NCBI GenBank assembly: GCA_044223515.1
Contig: JBGALV010000003.1
Span: forward strand, 45,867-109,866
Direction: 5' to 3'
Length of the DNA: 64,000 bases
From: SHVZ01 sp044223515
Lineage (GTDB): Bacteria; Pseudomonadota; Alphaproteobacteria; SHVZ01
Each line of letters begins with the position of its first letter. The first letter of the stretch is position 1. A program made the position numbers and the translations under genes. Of the stretch, positions 35,031 to 43,730 are shown piece by piece. The notes beneath the pieces were generated by a model that worked only from the letters and a program-made list of their open reading frames with translations, had not been told where the DNA came from and made no database searches.

Positions 35031-35795
35031 TCAGAAACCCTGGGCGCGATCGCGCGCCAGCGACTTGATCAGCCCTTCATTGCGGACGATGCCGCCATTG
35101 ATGCGCCGAAGCTCCGGCGATCGGTCGATGGCTGCGAGCACCTCGGTCAGGCGCGGCGGGCGGTCGCCGTTCAGGCCGGGTGCGACGGCGCCGAGGAGCG
35201 CGAGATCCTCGGGCGTGTCCAAGGTCCATCGTTCGTGGCTGAGGTCGCCTTTAGGGCAAGAGATGTTGGTGCGGCGAAAGCCGTTCTTCGGGTCGCGGAT
35301 GTAGAGGGTGACGTGCTCGCGTTCGCTCGGCCGCCTGGCCTCGGATGCGGCTTGGTCGAGCGCCTTCCGGGTGAAAGCTTCGCAGTCGAGGCCATCGGGA
35401 TAGGTCGGCGGGTCGTTGTTGCACGCATAGTCGACGTCGCCGGCCGAGACGGCGGCCACGACCTTCCCGGCTTCGAACGGATCGAGGAACGGGCAGTCGG
35501 CCGTGACGCGGACGACCAGGTCGGCGTTGCCGAGCCGGGCGGCGCCGGCGAAGCGGCCGAGAACATCGTCCTCGTCTCCGCGGAAGATCGGCACGCCGGA
35601 CCGGGCGCCCCAGGCCGCGACGGCATCATCGTCGGCGCCGGTCGAGGTGGCAACGATCGTCGCGTCGACCCCCGGGATGGCACGGGCCGCGTCGGCGACC
35701 CATTGGAGCACCGGCTTGCCGCCCAGGTCGGCCAGAACCTTGCCCGGAAGCCGGGTCGAGCGCATGCGGGCCTGGATGATGGCGACGGTGGTCAT
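35031..35795 (-). CDS. SpsF/PseF-like cytidylyltransferase
   Basis: A 254-residue nucleotidyltransferase of the SpsF/acylneuraminate cytidylyltransferase type. The signature is VAIIQARMRSTRLPGKVLADLGGKP at the N terminus, with the nucleotide-binding R-x-x-x-x-R-L-P-G-K pattern, then RGDEDDVLGRFAGAA and VRVTADCPFLDP with the metal-binding aspartate, and LSHERWTLDTPEDLAL. In this operon it most likely activates the PseI product as CMP-pseudaminate, the PseF step. SpsF-type proteins form a separate branch from NeuA, so the donor nucleotide is inferred. It lies 52 bases downstream of the GT4 gene and five bases before the SDR. Confidence 0.78.
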   Translation of the reverse strand: MTTVAIIQARMRSTRLPGKVLADLGGKPVLQWVADAARAIPGVDATIVATSTGADDDAVAAWGARSGVPIFRGDEDDVLGRFAGAARLGNADLVVRVTADCPFLDPFEAGKVVAAVSAGDVDYACNNDPPTYPDGLDCEAFTRKALDQAASEARRPSEREHVTLYIRDPKNGFRRTNISCPKGDLSHERWTLDTPEDLALLGAVAPGLNGDRPPRLTEVLAAIDRSPELRRINGGIVRNEGLIKSLARDRAQGF

Positions 35796-35847
35796 CGGAA
35801 CGGGTGAGATTTAGCAGCCCTGTATCGGCGGTGGAAGCAGCCCGCCG

Positions 35848-37005
35848 TCAGGAAAGGCAGTCGCCGATGACGTCGCGCAGGAGTCCCGCGTAGGTCTCCG
35901 GCGAGAAGCGCTCCGCCGCCATCGACTGCAGCGTCGCGACCTCACGGCGAAGCTCCCCCTCGGGCGCGGCCAGCACGTCGGTCACTGCGATCTCGATCTC
36001 CTCCGGAGTGCAGCCGTCCAGGATCCGCCCGCACCCGGGCGGCAGATCGATGCCGGAGGTCCGGCTCACCACGGGATAGAGGCCGACCCTCAGGCAGTGT
36101 GCGACCGAACCCGCCATGCCCTCGGATGCGCTCGGATGCAGAACCGCGACGCTGCGCCGGAAGACCTCGGCGAGCGCCGGATCATTTCCGTGGAGAAAGC
36201 CGTGGTAGCGGATACGGGGATGGCCGCTCAGCTCCGCGTGATAGATGTTGCGGAAGTCCTCTTCTCCGTCGAGCGAACCGACGACATGCAGCGTCGGCAG
36301 ATCCCTGGTCGAGAAGAGATCGAGAAGGAGATCGAGCCCCTTCAGCACGGCGCCGCTCGCCGAGAACCAGACGAACTCCCGCTCCGCCGGCACGAGCATG
36401 TCGCCGGATTTGACGAATCCCACATTGGCCGCCGACACGTCGAACAGCCGCATCTTCGAATGCCAGCGCCGCGGATAGGTGTTGAGCGTGACGGAGTTTC
36501 CGACAAGGACGCAATGGTCCGAACGCTCGATGGCCTCGAGCTCGGCATCGACATGCTCGCGTTGACGCTTCGGCTCGTAGACGCAGTCCCGTCGCTGCTC
36601 GAGCGCGCGGATGCGCTCGAGCTCGCGCGCGTTCTGGACGCGAGGATGGGATCCCGTCAGCCAGGTGATGCGGACCGCGTTCGGGGCGAGCGCCGCCTCC
36701 ACCATCAGGAGCTGGAAGTGAAGCGTCAGCGATGCGTGATAAGGGCCGCCGCCCGCCGGGAGCGGTGCCCCCAGGTCGATCACGTCGACGTCGAAGCCGA
36801 GGTCCAGAAAAGCGCGACAGGTCTCCCGCGATTCCCAGAAGATGCTGTGGGCATGCATCAGCCGCGCATCGTCGTCCGCCCGGGCCGCGTCGCGGGAGAT
36901 CGCCACGATGGCCGTTCCGCGGGCCGCACCGCCCTCGATCCGTAGGCTGGTCCGGTCCGGTCCCTCGAGGATCGAGTAGGCTGTTCCTCGCGACGTCAGT
37001 CGCAT
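35848..37005 (-). CDS. GT4-type glycosyltransferase (non-TPR)
   Basis: A 385-residue GT-B enzyme. The chosen ATG at 37005 gives an N terminus reading MRLTSRGTAYSILEGPD; a longer frame from 37083 would cross the divergent promoter region. The C-terminal donor domain has SASGAVLKGLDLLLDLF, LHVVGSLDGEEDF, VLHPSASEGMAGSVAHCLRV and SGIDLPPGCGRIL. These match the C-terminal half of the TPR-GT4 fusion at 3146-5035, so the two are paralogues. It heads the nonulosonate operon, so it could transfer the CMP-nonulosonate-derived residue or a neighbouring sugar. GT4 is not the usual family for CMP sugars, which weakens that idea. Confidence 0.75.
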   Translation of the reverse strand: MRLTSRGTAYSILEGPDRTSLRIEGGAARGTAIVAISRDAARADDDARLMHAHSIFWESRETCRAFLDLGFDVDVIDLGAPLPAGGGPYHASLTLHFQLLMVEAALAPNAVRITWLTGSHPRVQNARELERIRALEQRRDCVYEPKRQREHVDAELEAIERSDHCVLVGNSVTLNTYPRRWHSKMRLFDVSAANVGFVKSGDMLVPAEREFVWFSASGAVLKGLDLLLDLFSTRDLPTLHVVGSLDGEEDFRNIYHAELSGHPRIRYHGFLHGNDPALAEVFRRSVAVLHPSASEGMAGSVAHCLRVGLYPVVSRTSGIDLPPGCGRILDGCTPEEIEIAVTDVLAAPEGELRREVATLQSMAAERFSPETYAGLLRDVIGDCLS

Positions 37006-37088
37006 AGCGGGTCCGAAGGGTTGGGAGGGTCTCCAGTGTGCCAAGCGGCGGCGTCCCGGAACAAGCATCCAAAGAAAGGGCACCGGAA

Positions 37089-37895
37089 ATGCGATATTAT
37101 CGCGCCATGATGAAACACGGTGCCTCCAAGCTCCTGGTCTGCATTTTTCTCGCGCTCTGTGCCCTTCCGGCCGAGGCGCAGATCTCGACCGGGGTGTGGT
37201 GGAGCAGCAGCCAGCCGGGGCGCGGGTACATCGTCGAGGTCAGCGGGTCTCGGGCGCTGATCGGCGTGCTCGGATATCGTTCCGGGGGGACGTCGGCCTG
37301 GTACTCTTCCGTCGGGTCGCTCTTTTCGTCGAGCGTGTTCTCGGGCGATTTGTACGAGTACGCGGGTGGCCAGACGCTGTCGGGTGCCACGCGCGCGCCG
37401 ACCTCGACGGTTGCCGTGGGAACCCTGTCCTTCACGACGACCTCGGCCACCGACGCTTCTATCATTCTTCCGGGAGCCCAGTCGCTCACGCTGAGTCGCT
37501 ACGAGTTCGTCGGCGGTGGCGTGACGATCGGGCGTCCTTCGGGAGCCCCCGAAACGGGGTGGTGGTGGAATGCGAGCGAGCCCGGCCGGGGCTACTTCAT
37601 GGAGGTGCAGGGCAACCAGCTCTTCATGCTTCTGATGATGTACGAGAGCGACGGCACCAGCCGCTGGTACACGGCGACGGGCAGCCTGCTCTTCGGTCCC
37701 TTCGGGCTACGGCCAACGATGACGGCGACGCTCGAGGAGTACGGTGGCGGGCCGACGCTGGCGGGGGCCTACACGACCCCGTCCCGAACCGCGACCCCCG
37801 GGCAGATCACGGCCTCGTTTTCGAGCGCGACGGCGGGCTCGATCATCCTGCCCAACGGCTCGACCGTGGCGCTCACCCGGTTCGCCGGGTTCTGA
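37089..37895 (+). CDS. Exported protein with two WW-GRGY repeat domains
   Basis: A 268-residue protein with a Sec signal peptide (hydrophobic LLVCIFLALCALPAEA, probable cleavage before QIS). Two ~115-residue repeats follow. Each starts with a tryptophan-rich segment (GVWWSSSQPGRGYIVEV and GWWWNASEPGRGYFMEV), then a Y-x-S-x-G-T-S-x-W-Y strand, an EY-x-GG-x-TL segment and an A-x-I-x-LP strand. Similar domains occur in exported proteobacterial proteins of unknown function; I have no biochemical role for it. The ATG at 37089 is preceded by AAAGGG; a second one 18 bases inside is also possible. It is divergent from the GT4 gene, ends 10 bases before a TPR-GT41 gene and may be co-transcribed with it. 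Confidence 0.75.
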   Translation: MRYYRAMMKHGASKLLVCIFLALCALPAEAQISTGVWWSSSQPGRGYIVEVSGSRALIGVLGYRSGGTSAWYSSVGSLFSSSVFSGDLYEYAGGQTLSGATRAPTSTVAVGTLSFTTTSATDASIILPGAQSLTLSRYEFVGGGVTIGRPSGAPETGWWWNASEPGRGYFMEVQGNQLFMLLMMYESDGTSRWYTATGSLLFGPFGLRPTMTATLEEYGGGPTLAGAYTTPSRTATPGQITASFSSATAGSIILPNGSTVALTRFAGF

Positions 37896-37905
37896 GCGCG
37901 GCCTG

Positions 37906-39639
37906 GTGACGGTGACTTCCGGTCGCGAGACGGTGCAGGCGCAGCTGGCGTCGGCTTGGGCGGACTTCGCTCAGGGGCGCGTCACCGAGGCGGAGGCGGC
38001 GCTTCGCCGCCTGGCCGCGGACGAGCCGCGGCTCGGGACCTCGTTCCATCTTCTCGCGGCGATACGATGGCAGCGCGATGCGGCGAGCGCGGAGACGTGG
38101 CTCCGCAGGGCTCTGGCGCTCGACCCACGCGACGTGTCCGTCCTCAATTCCCTGGCGGCGACACTGAAATCCACCGGGCGGGCGATCGCGGGCCTCCGCT
38201 GGCTGCGGGTGGCGGCGGCGGTGCAGCCGGGTGATCCGGCGACGCTGGCCAATCTGGCAGGCATGCCGGACGTTGCGGCCTTGGCGTGGTGTCGGCGGGC
38301 GCTCCTGCTCAATCCCGGAAATGTCGACCTGTTCCTGGAGCGTCATGCTCAGCTGCTGACCAGGGGACGGGCACCCGAGGCGGCGGCGCTTCTCGGCGCT
38401 ACGGTGGCCACCCCGGATCATCGCCTCCAGGCAGCGCGGATCTGTACGGCTTACTTGCTCGAAGAGTCCGGGCCGGAACAGATTCTCGATCTGGTGCGGA
38501 CCTTCGGCGAACACTTCGCCCGACCGCTGGGAGTCGGCCAGGCGCCACGCGTCCATCGCCGGCGCCGCAAGCTTCGCATCGGCTATGTCGAGGGCGACTC
38601 CTTTCGACTCCATACAGCCGCTTTTACGCTGCTGCCGACGATCGAGCATCATGATCGCGAGTCCGTGGAGGTCTTCTGCTATTCGGACGTGCCCGCTTCG
38701 CGGCAGGATGCGATCACCGAGCGCTTCGCTGCCGCATCGACCGGCTTCCGGCATACCGAGAGTCTGGACGACTCGGCCTTTGCCGCGGCGATCGCCGCCG
38801 ACGAGATCGACGTCGTCATCGACAGCCTGGGATATCCGCATGGATCCCGTCTGCTGGCTCTGGCTCGCCGCCCCGCGCCGCTGCGGATCGCCTGGCCCCC
38901 GATGGGAAGCATTGGCTCGGAGATGATCGACGCCGTGCTCGGCGATCAATGGATCATCCCCGAAGGCGCAGAGCGATGGTTCGACGAGAAGGTCGTCCGT
39001 CTGCCATTCTCCTACGGCTATGATCCATTGGTTCCGACGCCCGATCCCCCGCCGAGATCGTCAGGCGACATCAAGTTCGGAAGCTTCAATCAGTTGGCGA
39101 AGCTGTCGGCCAAGACCATCCGGCTGTGGGCCCGCATACTGAGGTTGGTCCCCGATGCTCGCTTGGTCCTCAAGGCCCTCGGATTGACGACGGAAGAGAT
39201 CGCCAAAGAGCTTCTGTCTCGGTTCGAGCGCGCAGGAATCGATCCCGATCGTATCGAGTTTCGCTTGCCCGTCCCGGGTTTTGAAGAGCACCTTGCGAGC
39301 TATGCCGACATCGACATCGCCCTTGACCCGACGCCTTATGGAGGCGTGATCACGACACTGGAGGCGATGTGGATGGGCGTGCCGGTGGTGACGTTGGCCG
39401 GAGAGCGGATCCTTGGACGGTATGGTCTCGCGTTCGTCAGCGCCGTCGGTGCTCCGGAGCTCGGCGCTTCCGATGAGGACGGCTACGTCGCTGCGGCTGT
39501 CGATCTGGCCGCCGACGCGGAACGACGGGCCGAGCTGCGCCGCAGCCTTCGCAAGCGAATGAGGGCATCTCCCCTGGGCAACGCTCGAGGTCTCGCGGCG
39601 GCCGTGGAGACGGCAATTCACCAGCTGATCGAACGCTGA
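37906..39639 (+). CDS. TPR-GT41 glycosyltransferase (atypical acceptor loop)
   Basis: A 577-residue protein starting at the GTG at 37906, ten bases after the exported-protein gene; a second GTG two codons on is equally possible. The frame upstream of it is a shadow. TPR repeats are at ~1-200. GT41 begins RKLRIGYVEGDSFRLHTAAF, so the usual Y-V-S-x-D-x-x-x-H-P-V is changed. DSLGYPHGSRLLALARRPAP lacks the G-H pair, and the acceptor loop is AWPPMGSIGSEMIDAV. FGSFNQLAKLSAKTI retains the lysine and DIDIALDPTPYGGVITTLEA is canonical. It is the most divergent GT41 in the window after the one at 51140. Confidence 0.83.
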   Translation: MTVTSGRETVQAQLASAWADFAQGRVTEAEAALRRLAADEPRLGTSFHLLAAIRWQRDAASAETWLRRALALDPRDVSVLNSLAATLKSTGRAIAGLRWLRVAAAVQPGDPATLANLAGMPDVAALAWCRRALLLNPGNVDLFLERHAQLLTRGRAPEAAALLGATVATPDHRLQAARICTAYLLEESGPEQILDLVRTFGEHFARPLGVGQAPRVHRRRRKLRIGYVEGDSFRLHTAAFTLLPTIEHHDRESVEVFCYSDVPASRQDAITERFAAASTGFRHTESLDDSAFAAAIAADEIDVVIDSLGYPHGSRLLALARRPAPLRIAWPPMGSIGSEMIDAVLGDQWIIPEGAERWFDEKVVRLPFSYGYDPLVPTPDPPPRSSGDIKFGSFNQLAKLSAKTIRLWARILRLVPDARLVLKALGLTTEEIAKELLSRFERAGIDPDRIEFRLPVPGFEEHLASYADIDIALDPTPYGGVITTLEAMWMGVPVVTLAGERILGRYGLAFVSAVGAPELGASDEDGYVAAAVDLAADAERRAELRRSLRKRMRASPLGNARGLAAAVETAIHQLIER

Positions 39640-39664
39640 CGCCGATCAAGCGGAACATCCGGCG

Positions 39665-39871
39665 TCAGGCCCGCAAGGGCAGGTGCGCCGCATGTGCCGC
39701 GTCCAGCGTTTCCCAATGGCAGTCGTTCAGGATCGCGCCGCTCTTGCGCCCCCACAGGAGAACCTGCCGCGCGAATTCGTACGGATCGCGAGATGTGACT
39801 TTTGCCGTCGCTGTCGCGAGCTGACTTTGCGGTGCTAGACGGATCGGATGGTTGCCGAACAGGCGATCCAT
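39665..39871 (-). CDS. Possible small ORF, unrecognised
   Basis: A 68-codon open frame starting MDRLFGNHPIRLAPQSQ and containing PYEFARQVLLWGRKSGAILN. The composition looks protein-like rather than like an Arg/Ser-rich shadow, but no family is recognised and no clear Shine-Dalgarno sequence is visible. It lies downstream of the TPR-oxygenase operon on the same strand and its first codons overlap the GT41 remnant on the other strand. It may be a real small gene or the decayed end of a lost one. Confidence 0.25.
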   Translation of the reverse strand: MDRLFGNHPIRLAPQSQLATATAKVTSRDPYEFARQVLLWGRKSGAILNDCHWETLDAAHAAHLPLRA

Positions 39872-39967
39872 GTACTCGGGAACCGCATGCGAGCGTCGCC
39901 TCTGTGCGACGGCCGTGCCATGGCCGCCAGCATCGAGAACGCCGTTCGCGGCGCGATGCCGTCATGA
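39848..39967 (+). pseudogene. C-terminal remnant of a TPR-GT41 gene
   Basis: The plus strand encodes a 39-codon frame whose last 27 residues, beginning NRMRASPLCDGRAMAASIEN, match the C-terminal signature of the window's GT41 enzymes. Compare RKRMRASPLGNARGLAAAVE at the end of the gene 240 bases upstream. An in-frame TAG at 39836-39838 closes the frame just upstream, and nothing before it resembles a GT41 catalytic domain. I read it as the tail of a deleted or recombined TPR-GT41 gene. Its stop overlaps the last codons of the convergent TPR-oxygenase gene. Confidence 0.7.
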
Positions 39968-41536
39968 TCGAGCCCCGTAGAGAAGCGTGATGTTGATGCG
40001 GCGGTTCTCGTAGCCGTCCTTGAAGTCGATGCGATCAGTCTCGTGGAACAGGTTCGAGTTGAAGATGACCGCCCGATTTGCGCGATAAGGAACGGTGATG
40101 GCTTTCGCCCCTTCATCATCGAGATAGCGCCGGGCAAGCTCGGGCGAGCGGTTGTACTCCTCGAACCCCCAGGACAGCGGTGCCGGCTTATCCCATATGA
40201 CCAAGCCGCCAGACGCGGGGTCGCGATTGGCGCTGTCGGGCATGATCCAGAAATTGACGTTCACCGCGGCGAAGTCGGCATGCAGGTTGATGCCGGACAG
40301 GCGGCTGTCGTACTTGAACCCCCAAACCTTCTTCAGGGGATGCGGCCCTGCGATCCGTTTCATGCCGGCGCGCAGCTCCTCGGCGATCTGCGCGATCAGC
40401 GGGCACACGAACCCGTCTTCCATGAAGGATCCCAGATAGCCGCCGCCGTAGCTGCGGATCCAGAAGCTGTTCTCGAGGCAGAACCGGCGCAGTGAGAGCA
40501 GCGAAGCGTCGGAAAGGAGACCGTCGACGACGGCGATCTCCGGCTTCGAGCCAAGATAGCGCCGCTCGACGTCGTCGAGATCGAGCGCATGGTGAAGCGC
40601 GCTGCCTGGGACGGCGGGAGCCTCTCGCCTTGCGTAGCGCCGCCCGTACCAGGGCGCCAGGATCCGAGACTGCTCGTCGGAGAGTGCGAGCGGTTCGACA
40701 GGCCGGGCGGTGGGAGGCACCTGCTTCAGGAGGACGTCGTAAGTATCTCGAAGCCGGCGAAGGCCGACGTTGATCCCCCCCTGGGCGCCAAGATGATCGA
40801 GCTGCTCGAGATCGTGCTTGAGCCGGACGGGTGTGACCTGGCCGGGCGCCGCGCCGGAGGCCAAAGGCTGCACGCCGAGCCCGTATCGGATCTCGGCGGC
40901 AAGCTCCAGTTCGTCGAACGCCTCGCCGGTCCGTCCGATGTCGAGGAGTATGAAGGCGGCATTTTCGCGGATGTCGGCCCGATCCGGGGATTCCCGCACG
41001 AGCTCCCAGAGAAGACGCAGGGCTTCGTCGACCGCCTTCGAGGAATGCAGGCAGACGGCGAGGTTCCGGCGTGCCTCGATGTGGCGTGGGCTGGCGGCGA
41101 TAGCGCGCCGATAGGCCGTCGACGCATCCGGGATCTTCCCGGCATGCTGCTGGGCGAGGCCTTCGTTGTACCGGGCGGCGACGTGATCCGGCTGCAGGGC
41201 GAGAGCGCGACGGAGGGCCGGTCGGGCGGAAGCGAGATCTCGCCGAGAGAGAAGGGCGCTTCCATAGTTGGCGTGTCCGTCTGCTCCCCTCGGATCGAGG
41301 TCGGCGACCCGTCGGAGAAGCGGCAGGTCTCCCGGGTCCCCGGCCTGAGCTGCCAGCGTGCCGAGCGCCGTCAGGGTGCGGATGTCTCCCGGCATGAGGG
41401 AGAGGATGGCTCTATAGGCCCGGCGAGCAGCCGACGTCTGGCCGATGGCGGTCGCCCTGGCGGCCTCGGCAAGAAGCCGGCGGATCGTCTCCGTCACATC
41501 GATCGGGGAGGGTGCCCATGACGGCACGTTCGTCAC
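39962..41536 (-). CDS. TPR protein with Fe(II)/2-oxoglutarate oxygenase-like domain
   Basis: A 524-residue protein starting at a GTG that overlaps the stop of the upstream paralogue (GTGA); the frame beyond it is a shadow. TPR repeats lie at ~1-210 (ALALQPDHVAARYNEGLAQ, AIAASPRHIEARRNLAVCL). The C-terminal ~200 residues resemble Fe(II)/2OG dioxygenases of the prolyl-hydroxylase superfamily. A H-x-D motif sits in INLHADFAAVNVNFWI, the distal histidine in VIFNSNLFHETD, and a following arginine in YENRRINITL. Such enzymes hydroxylate proteins or small molecules; the TPR module suggests a protein substrate, which is inference. Confidence 0.78.
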   Translation of the reverse strand: MTNVPSWAPSPIDVTETIRRLLAEAARATAIGQTSAARRAYRAILSLMPGDIRTLTALGTLAAQAGDPGDLPLLRRVADLDPRGADGHANYGSALLSRRDLASARPALRRALALQPDHVAARYNEGLAQQHAGKIPDASTAYRRAIAASPRHIEARRNLAVCLHSSKAVDEALRLLWELVRESPDRADIRENAAFILLDIGRTGEAFDELELAAEIRYGLGVQPLASGAAPGQVTPVRLKHDLEQLDHLGAQGGINVGLRRLRDTYDVLLKQVPPTARPVEPLALSDEQSRILAPWYGRRYARREAPAVPGSALHHALDLDDVERRYLGSKPEIAVVDGLLSDASLLSLRRFCLENSFWIRSYGGGYLGSFMEDGFVCPLIAQIAEELRAGMKRIAGPHPLKKVWGFKYDSRLSGINLHADFAAVNVNFWIMPDSANRDPASGGLVIWDKPAPLSWGFEEYNRSPELARRYLDDEGAKAITVPYRANRAVIFNSNLFHETDRIDFKDGYENRRINITLLYGARS

Positions 41537-43155
41537 GACGAACGCGGCTGTCGTTGGCCGAACAGCATCGTCACGTTGATGCGGCGGTTCTCGTATCCGG
41601 GACGGAAGCGCAGGGGGGCCGTCGCATGGAAGAGGTCCGAGTTGAAGATGACGGCCCGGTTCTGCCGATAAGGAACGTTGACCGGAGGCTTGCCGGCGGA
41701 TTCGACGAAGCGATGCATCGTTTCCGGTTCCGTGTTGATCGCGGCGAAGTCCCAATGCGCAGGTGCTTCGACCGGATAGACGATCAAGCCGCCGGAGTCC
41801 GGGTCCAGATTGGCGCTGTCCGGCGTGATCCAGAAGTTGACGTTGACCGCTGCGTCGTCGCCGTGGATTCCGATCCCTTCGAGCTTCTCCTCGTATTTGT
41901 ACGCCCAGATCTGGCGAAGGGGGTGTCCGCCGAAGATCGCTGGTAGCGCCGCAGCCAGCTCTTCGGCGATCTGAAAGAGCAGCGGAGCGAAGAAGCCATC
42001 TGCGGCGTAGGCCCCGAGGTAGCCGCGAGCGACCGGTGCGGCCTGGTAGTTGTGGCTGATGTCGTTCCAGATGGTCGAGTCGAGGCAGAACTTGCGGAGT
42101 GAGGAAAGGGCGTCCGCCGTCAGAAAGCCATCGACCCAGCAGATCCCCGGCGGTACCGAATAGCGACGCTCGACTTCCTGCCGATCCCAGCCGGTCGCCA
42201 CCGCGCCGCCGTCGATCTTGGCCGGGGGCGTCCAGTTGACGATGCGGCCGTGGACGTCGCCGATGGCTGCGATGTCCTCAGGATGAAGCGAGCCATTCGC
42301 GGACGCGCCATGACGCGCGACAAATCGATCCAGCGAACGGCGATAGGCCGAAATGATGGGATCGAACTCTGCCCCATAGATCCCGGACCGGCGTCCAGCT
42401 TCAAACTGCTCGATATCGTGTCGCAGCTTGACGGTGTTGGTGAGGCTCTGCGGCGGCGGCAGGGCAGAGGTAGGGAAGCCTCCGGGCCACCACCGGCTGG
42501 GCCAGCGGATGGTGAGAGCCCGTTCGAAGGCTGCCTGAGCATCCTCGTGCCGCCTCAGCCTGAGCGCGGCGCTTCCAAGCCCGGACCATGCCTGGACCAG
42601 AAACGGGCTGAGCGCGAGGGCCGCGCGGAAAGCGCTTTCCGCCCGCGCATGACCGAGCTCGACAAGAACATTGCCGAAGTTGTTCCAGGCCTCGGCCATG
42701 GTCGGGCCGAGGGCGATCGCCGTGCGGCCGCTGATCAAGGCTCCGTCGTAGTCTCCGACTTCGTATTGCGCGGCGCAGAGCGTATTCCAGATGATCGCGT
42801 TGCCTGGCTCGAGCCGAACCCCTTCGCGCGCCTGAGCGATCGCGTCATGCCAGCGGCCGAGCATCTTCAGCGCGAGGGCGAGATTGCCGCGGATCGAGGC
42901 GGACCGAGGCAGGAGCTCTGCCGCCTGACCAAGAAACTGCGTCGCCCGAGGCATGTCGCTTCGAGCGGCGGCGATGACGCCGATGAGATTCATCGCATCG
43001 GCATTTTGCGGCTGGGCACGAAGGAGCTGGCCCGCGAGACGCTCCGCGGCCTCGAAGTCGCCGGCGGAGTAGGCGCGGCTGGCCTCCGCAAAGAGATTGC
43101 CGTAAATGGGTGTGTTGCGCGACCGCTGCAGTTCCCGGTTTCTTTTCGTCTTCAT
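41533..43155 (-). CDS. TPR protein with Fe(II)/2-oxoglutarate oxygenase-like domain
   Basis: A 540-residue paralogue of the next gene in the operon. TPR repeats occupy ~15-225 (AQPQNADAMNLIGVIAAARS, ALGPTMAEAWNNFGNVLVEL). A linker and a C-terminal oxygenase-like domain follow, with H-x-D in GIGIHGDDAAVNVNFWI, the distal histidine in VIFNSDLFHATA and YENRRINVTMLFG. The N terminus is basic (MKTKRNRELQRSRN) with no signal peptide. The first gene of a two-gene operon. The tandem arrangement shows a duplication within the window. Confidence 0.8.
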   Translation of the reverse strand: MKTKRNRELQRSRNTPIYGNLFAEASRAYSAGDFEAAERLAGQLLRAQPQNADAMNLIGVIAAARSDMPRATQFLGQAAELLPRSASIRGNLALALKMLGRWHDAIAQAREGVRLEPGNAIIWNTLCAAQYEVGDYDGALISGRTAIALGPTMAEAWNNFGNVLVELGHARAESAFRAALALSPFLVQAWSGLGSAALRLRRHEDAQAAFERALTIRWPSRWWPGGFPTSALPPPQSLTNTVKLRHDIEQFEAGRRSGIYGAEFDPIISAYRRSLDRFVARHGASANGSLHPEDIAAIGDVHGRIVNWTPPAKIDGGAVATGWDRQEVERRYSVPPGICWVDGFLTADALSSLRKFCLDSTIWNDISHNYQAAPVARGYLGAYAADGFFAPLLFQIAEELAAALPAIFGGHPLRQIWAYKYEEKLEGIGIHGDDAAVNVNFWITPDSANLDPDSGGLIVYPVEAPAHWDFAAINTEPETMHRFVESAGKPPVNVPYRQNRAVIFNSDLFHATAPLRFRPGYENRRINVTMLFGQRQPRSS

Positions 43156-43352
43156 CGATTACCCGGCCGTGTTGAGCGATCAATCTATAGGGGATAGGGA
43201 TTGAGGCGACCAATTTTCATGGGCCGTTGATAAACCCGGAACGCTCGATTGCAGCCGGCCAAGCGGCTCGATCTCGTGCATAGGTTGATGATAGACCAGC
43301 GGCGTGAAAACAGTACGGCGTCCAGCCGGCCGGCAATGCGAGGAGCGATGCC

Positions 43353-43730
43353 ATGCTGAAAGCCTTTTTCGTGATCGCGCTTTTGCTCATCGCCTCGGAA
43401 GCAGACTCTCAGTCGCGGCAGCCTCACGTGGTCGGCGAGTGGGCCAGCGACTGTGCGGCGGATTTCAGGATCGGCTACCGCTTGAATCCGAGCGGCAAGC
43501 TGATCGCCTACACGGTCAACAAAGGCGTGGCGGCCGATTTCGGGTCGCCGACCGTGACGGAGGAGTCAGCTGAGTTCTTCACGCTGGACTTCAACGACGG
43601 CGGCGGACCGACCGTCTGGAAGATCGCGGGCACGACCATCCGGCCTTGGCGGCAGGGACCGGACGGCTCGGTGATAAAGGACGGGATGCGAGACGGCACT
43701 CCGACGCCGATCTTCAAACGCTGCCGCTGA
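43353..43730 (+). CDS. Small exported protein, unknown function
   Basis: A 125-residue protein with a Sec signal peptide (MLKAFFVIALLLIASEADS, probable cleavage before or at QSR). It is preceded by a good Shine-Dalgarno GAGGAG seven bases before the ATG. The mature part is short and beta-rich, with GEWASDCAADFRIGYRLNP, a central EFFTLDFNDGGGPTVW and a final cysteine in FKRCR that could pair with the one in SDCAAD. No named family recognised. A monocistronic-looking gene followed by a hairpin at 43756-43784. Confidence 0.7.
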   Translation: MLKAFFVIALLLIASEADSQSRQPHVVGEWASDCAADFRIGYRLNPSGKLIAYTVNKGVAADFGSPTVTEESAEFFTLDFNDGGGPTVWKIAGTTIRPWRQGPDGSVIKDGMRDGTPTPIFKRCR

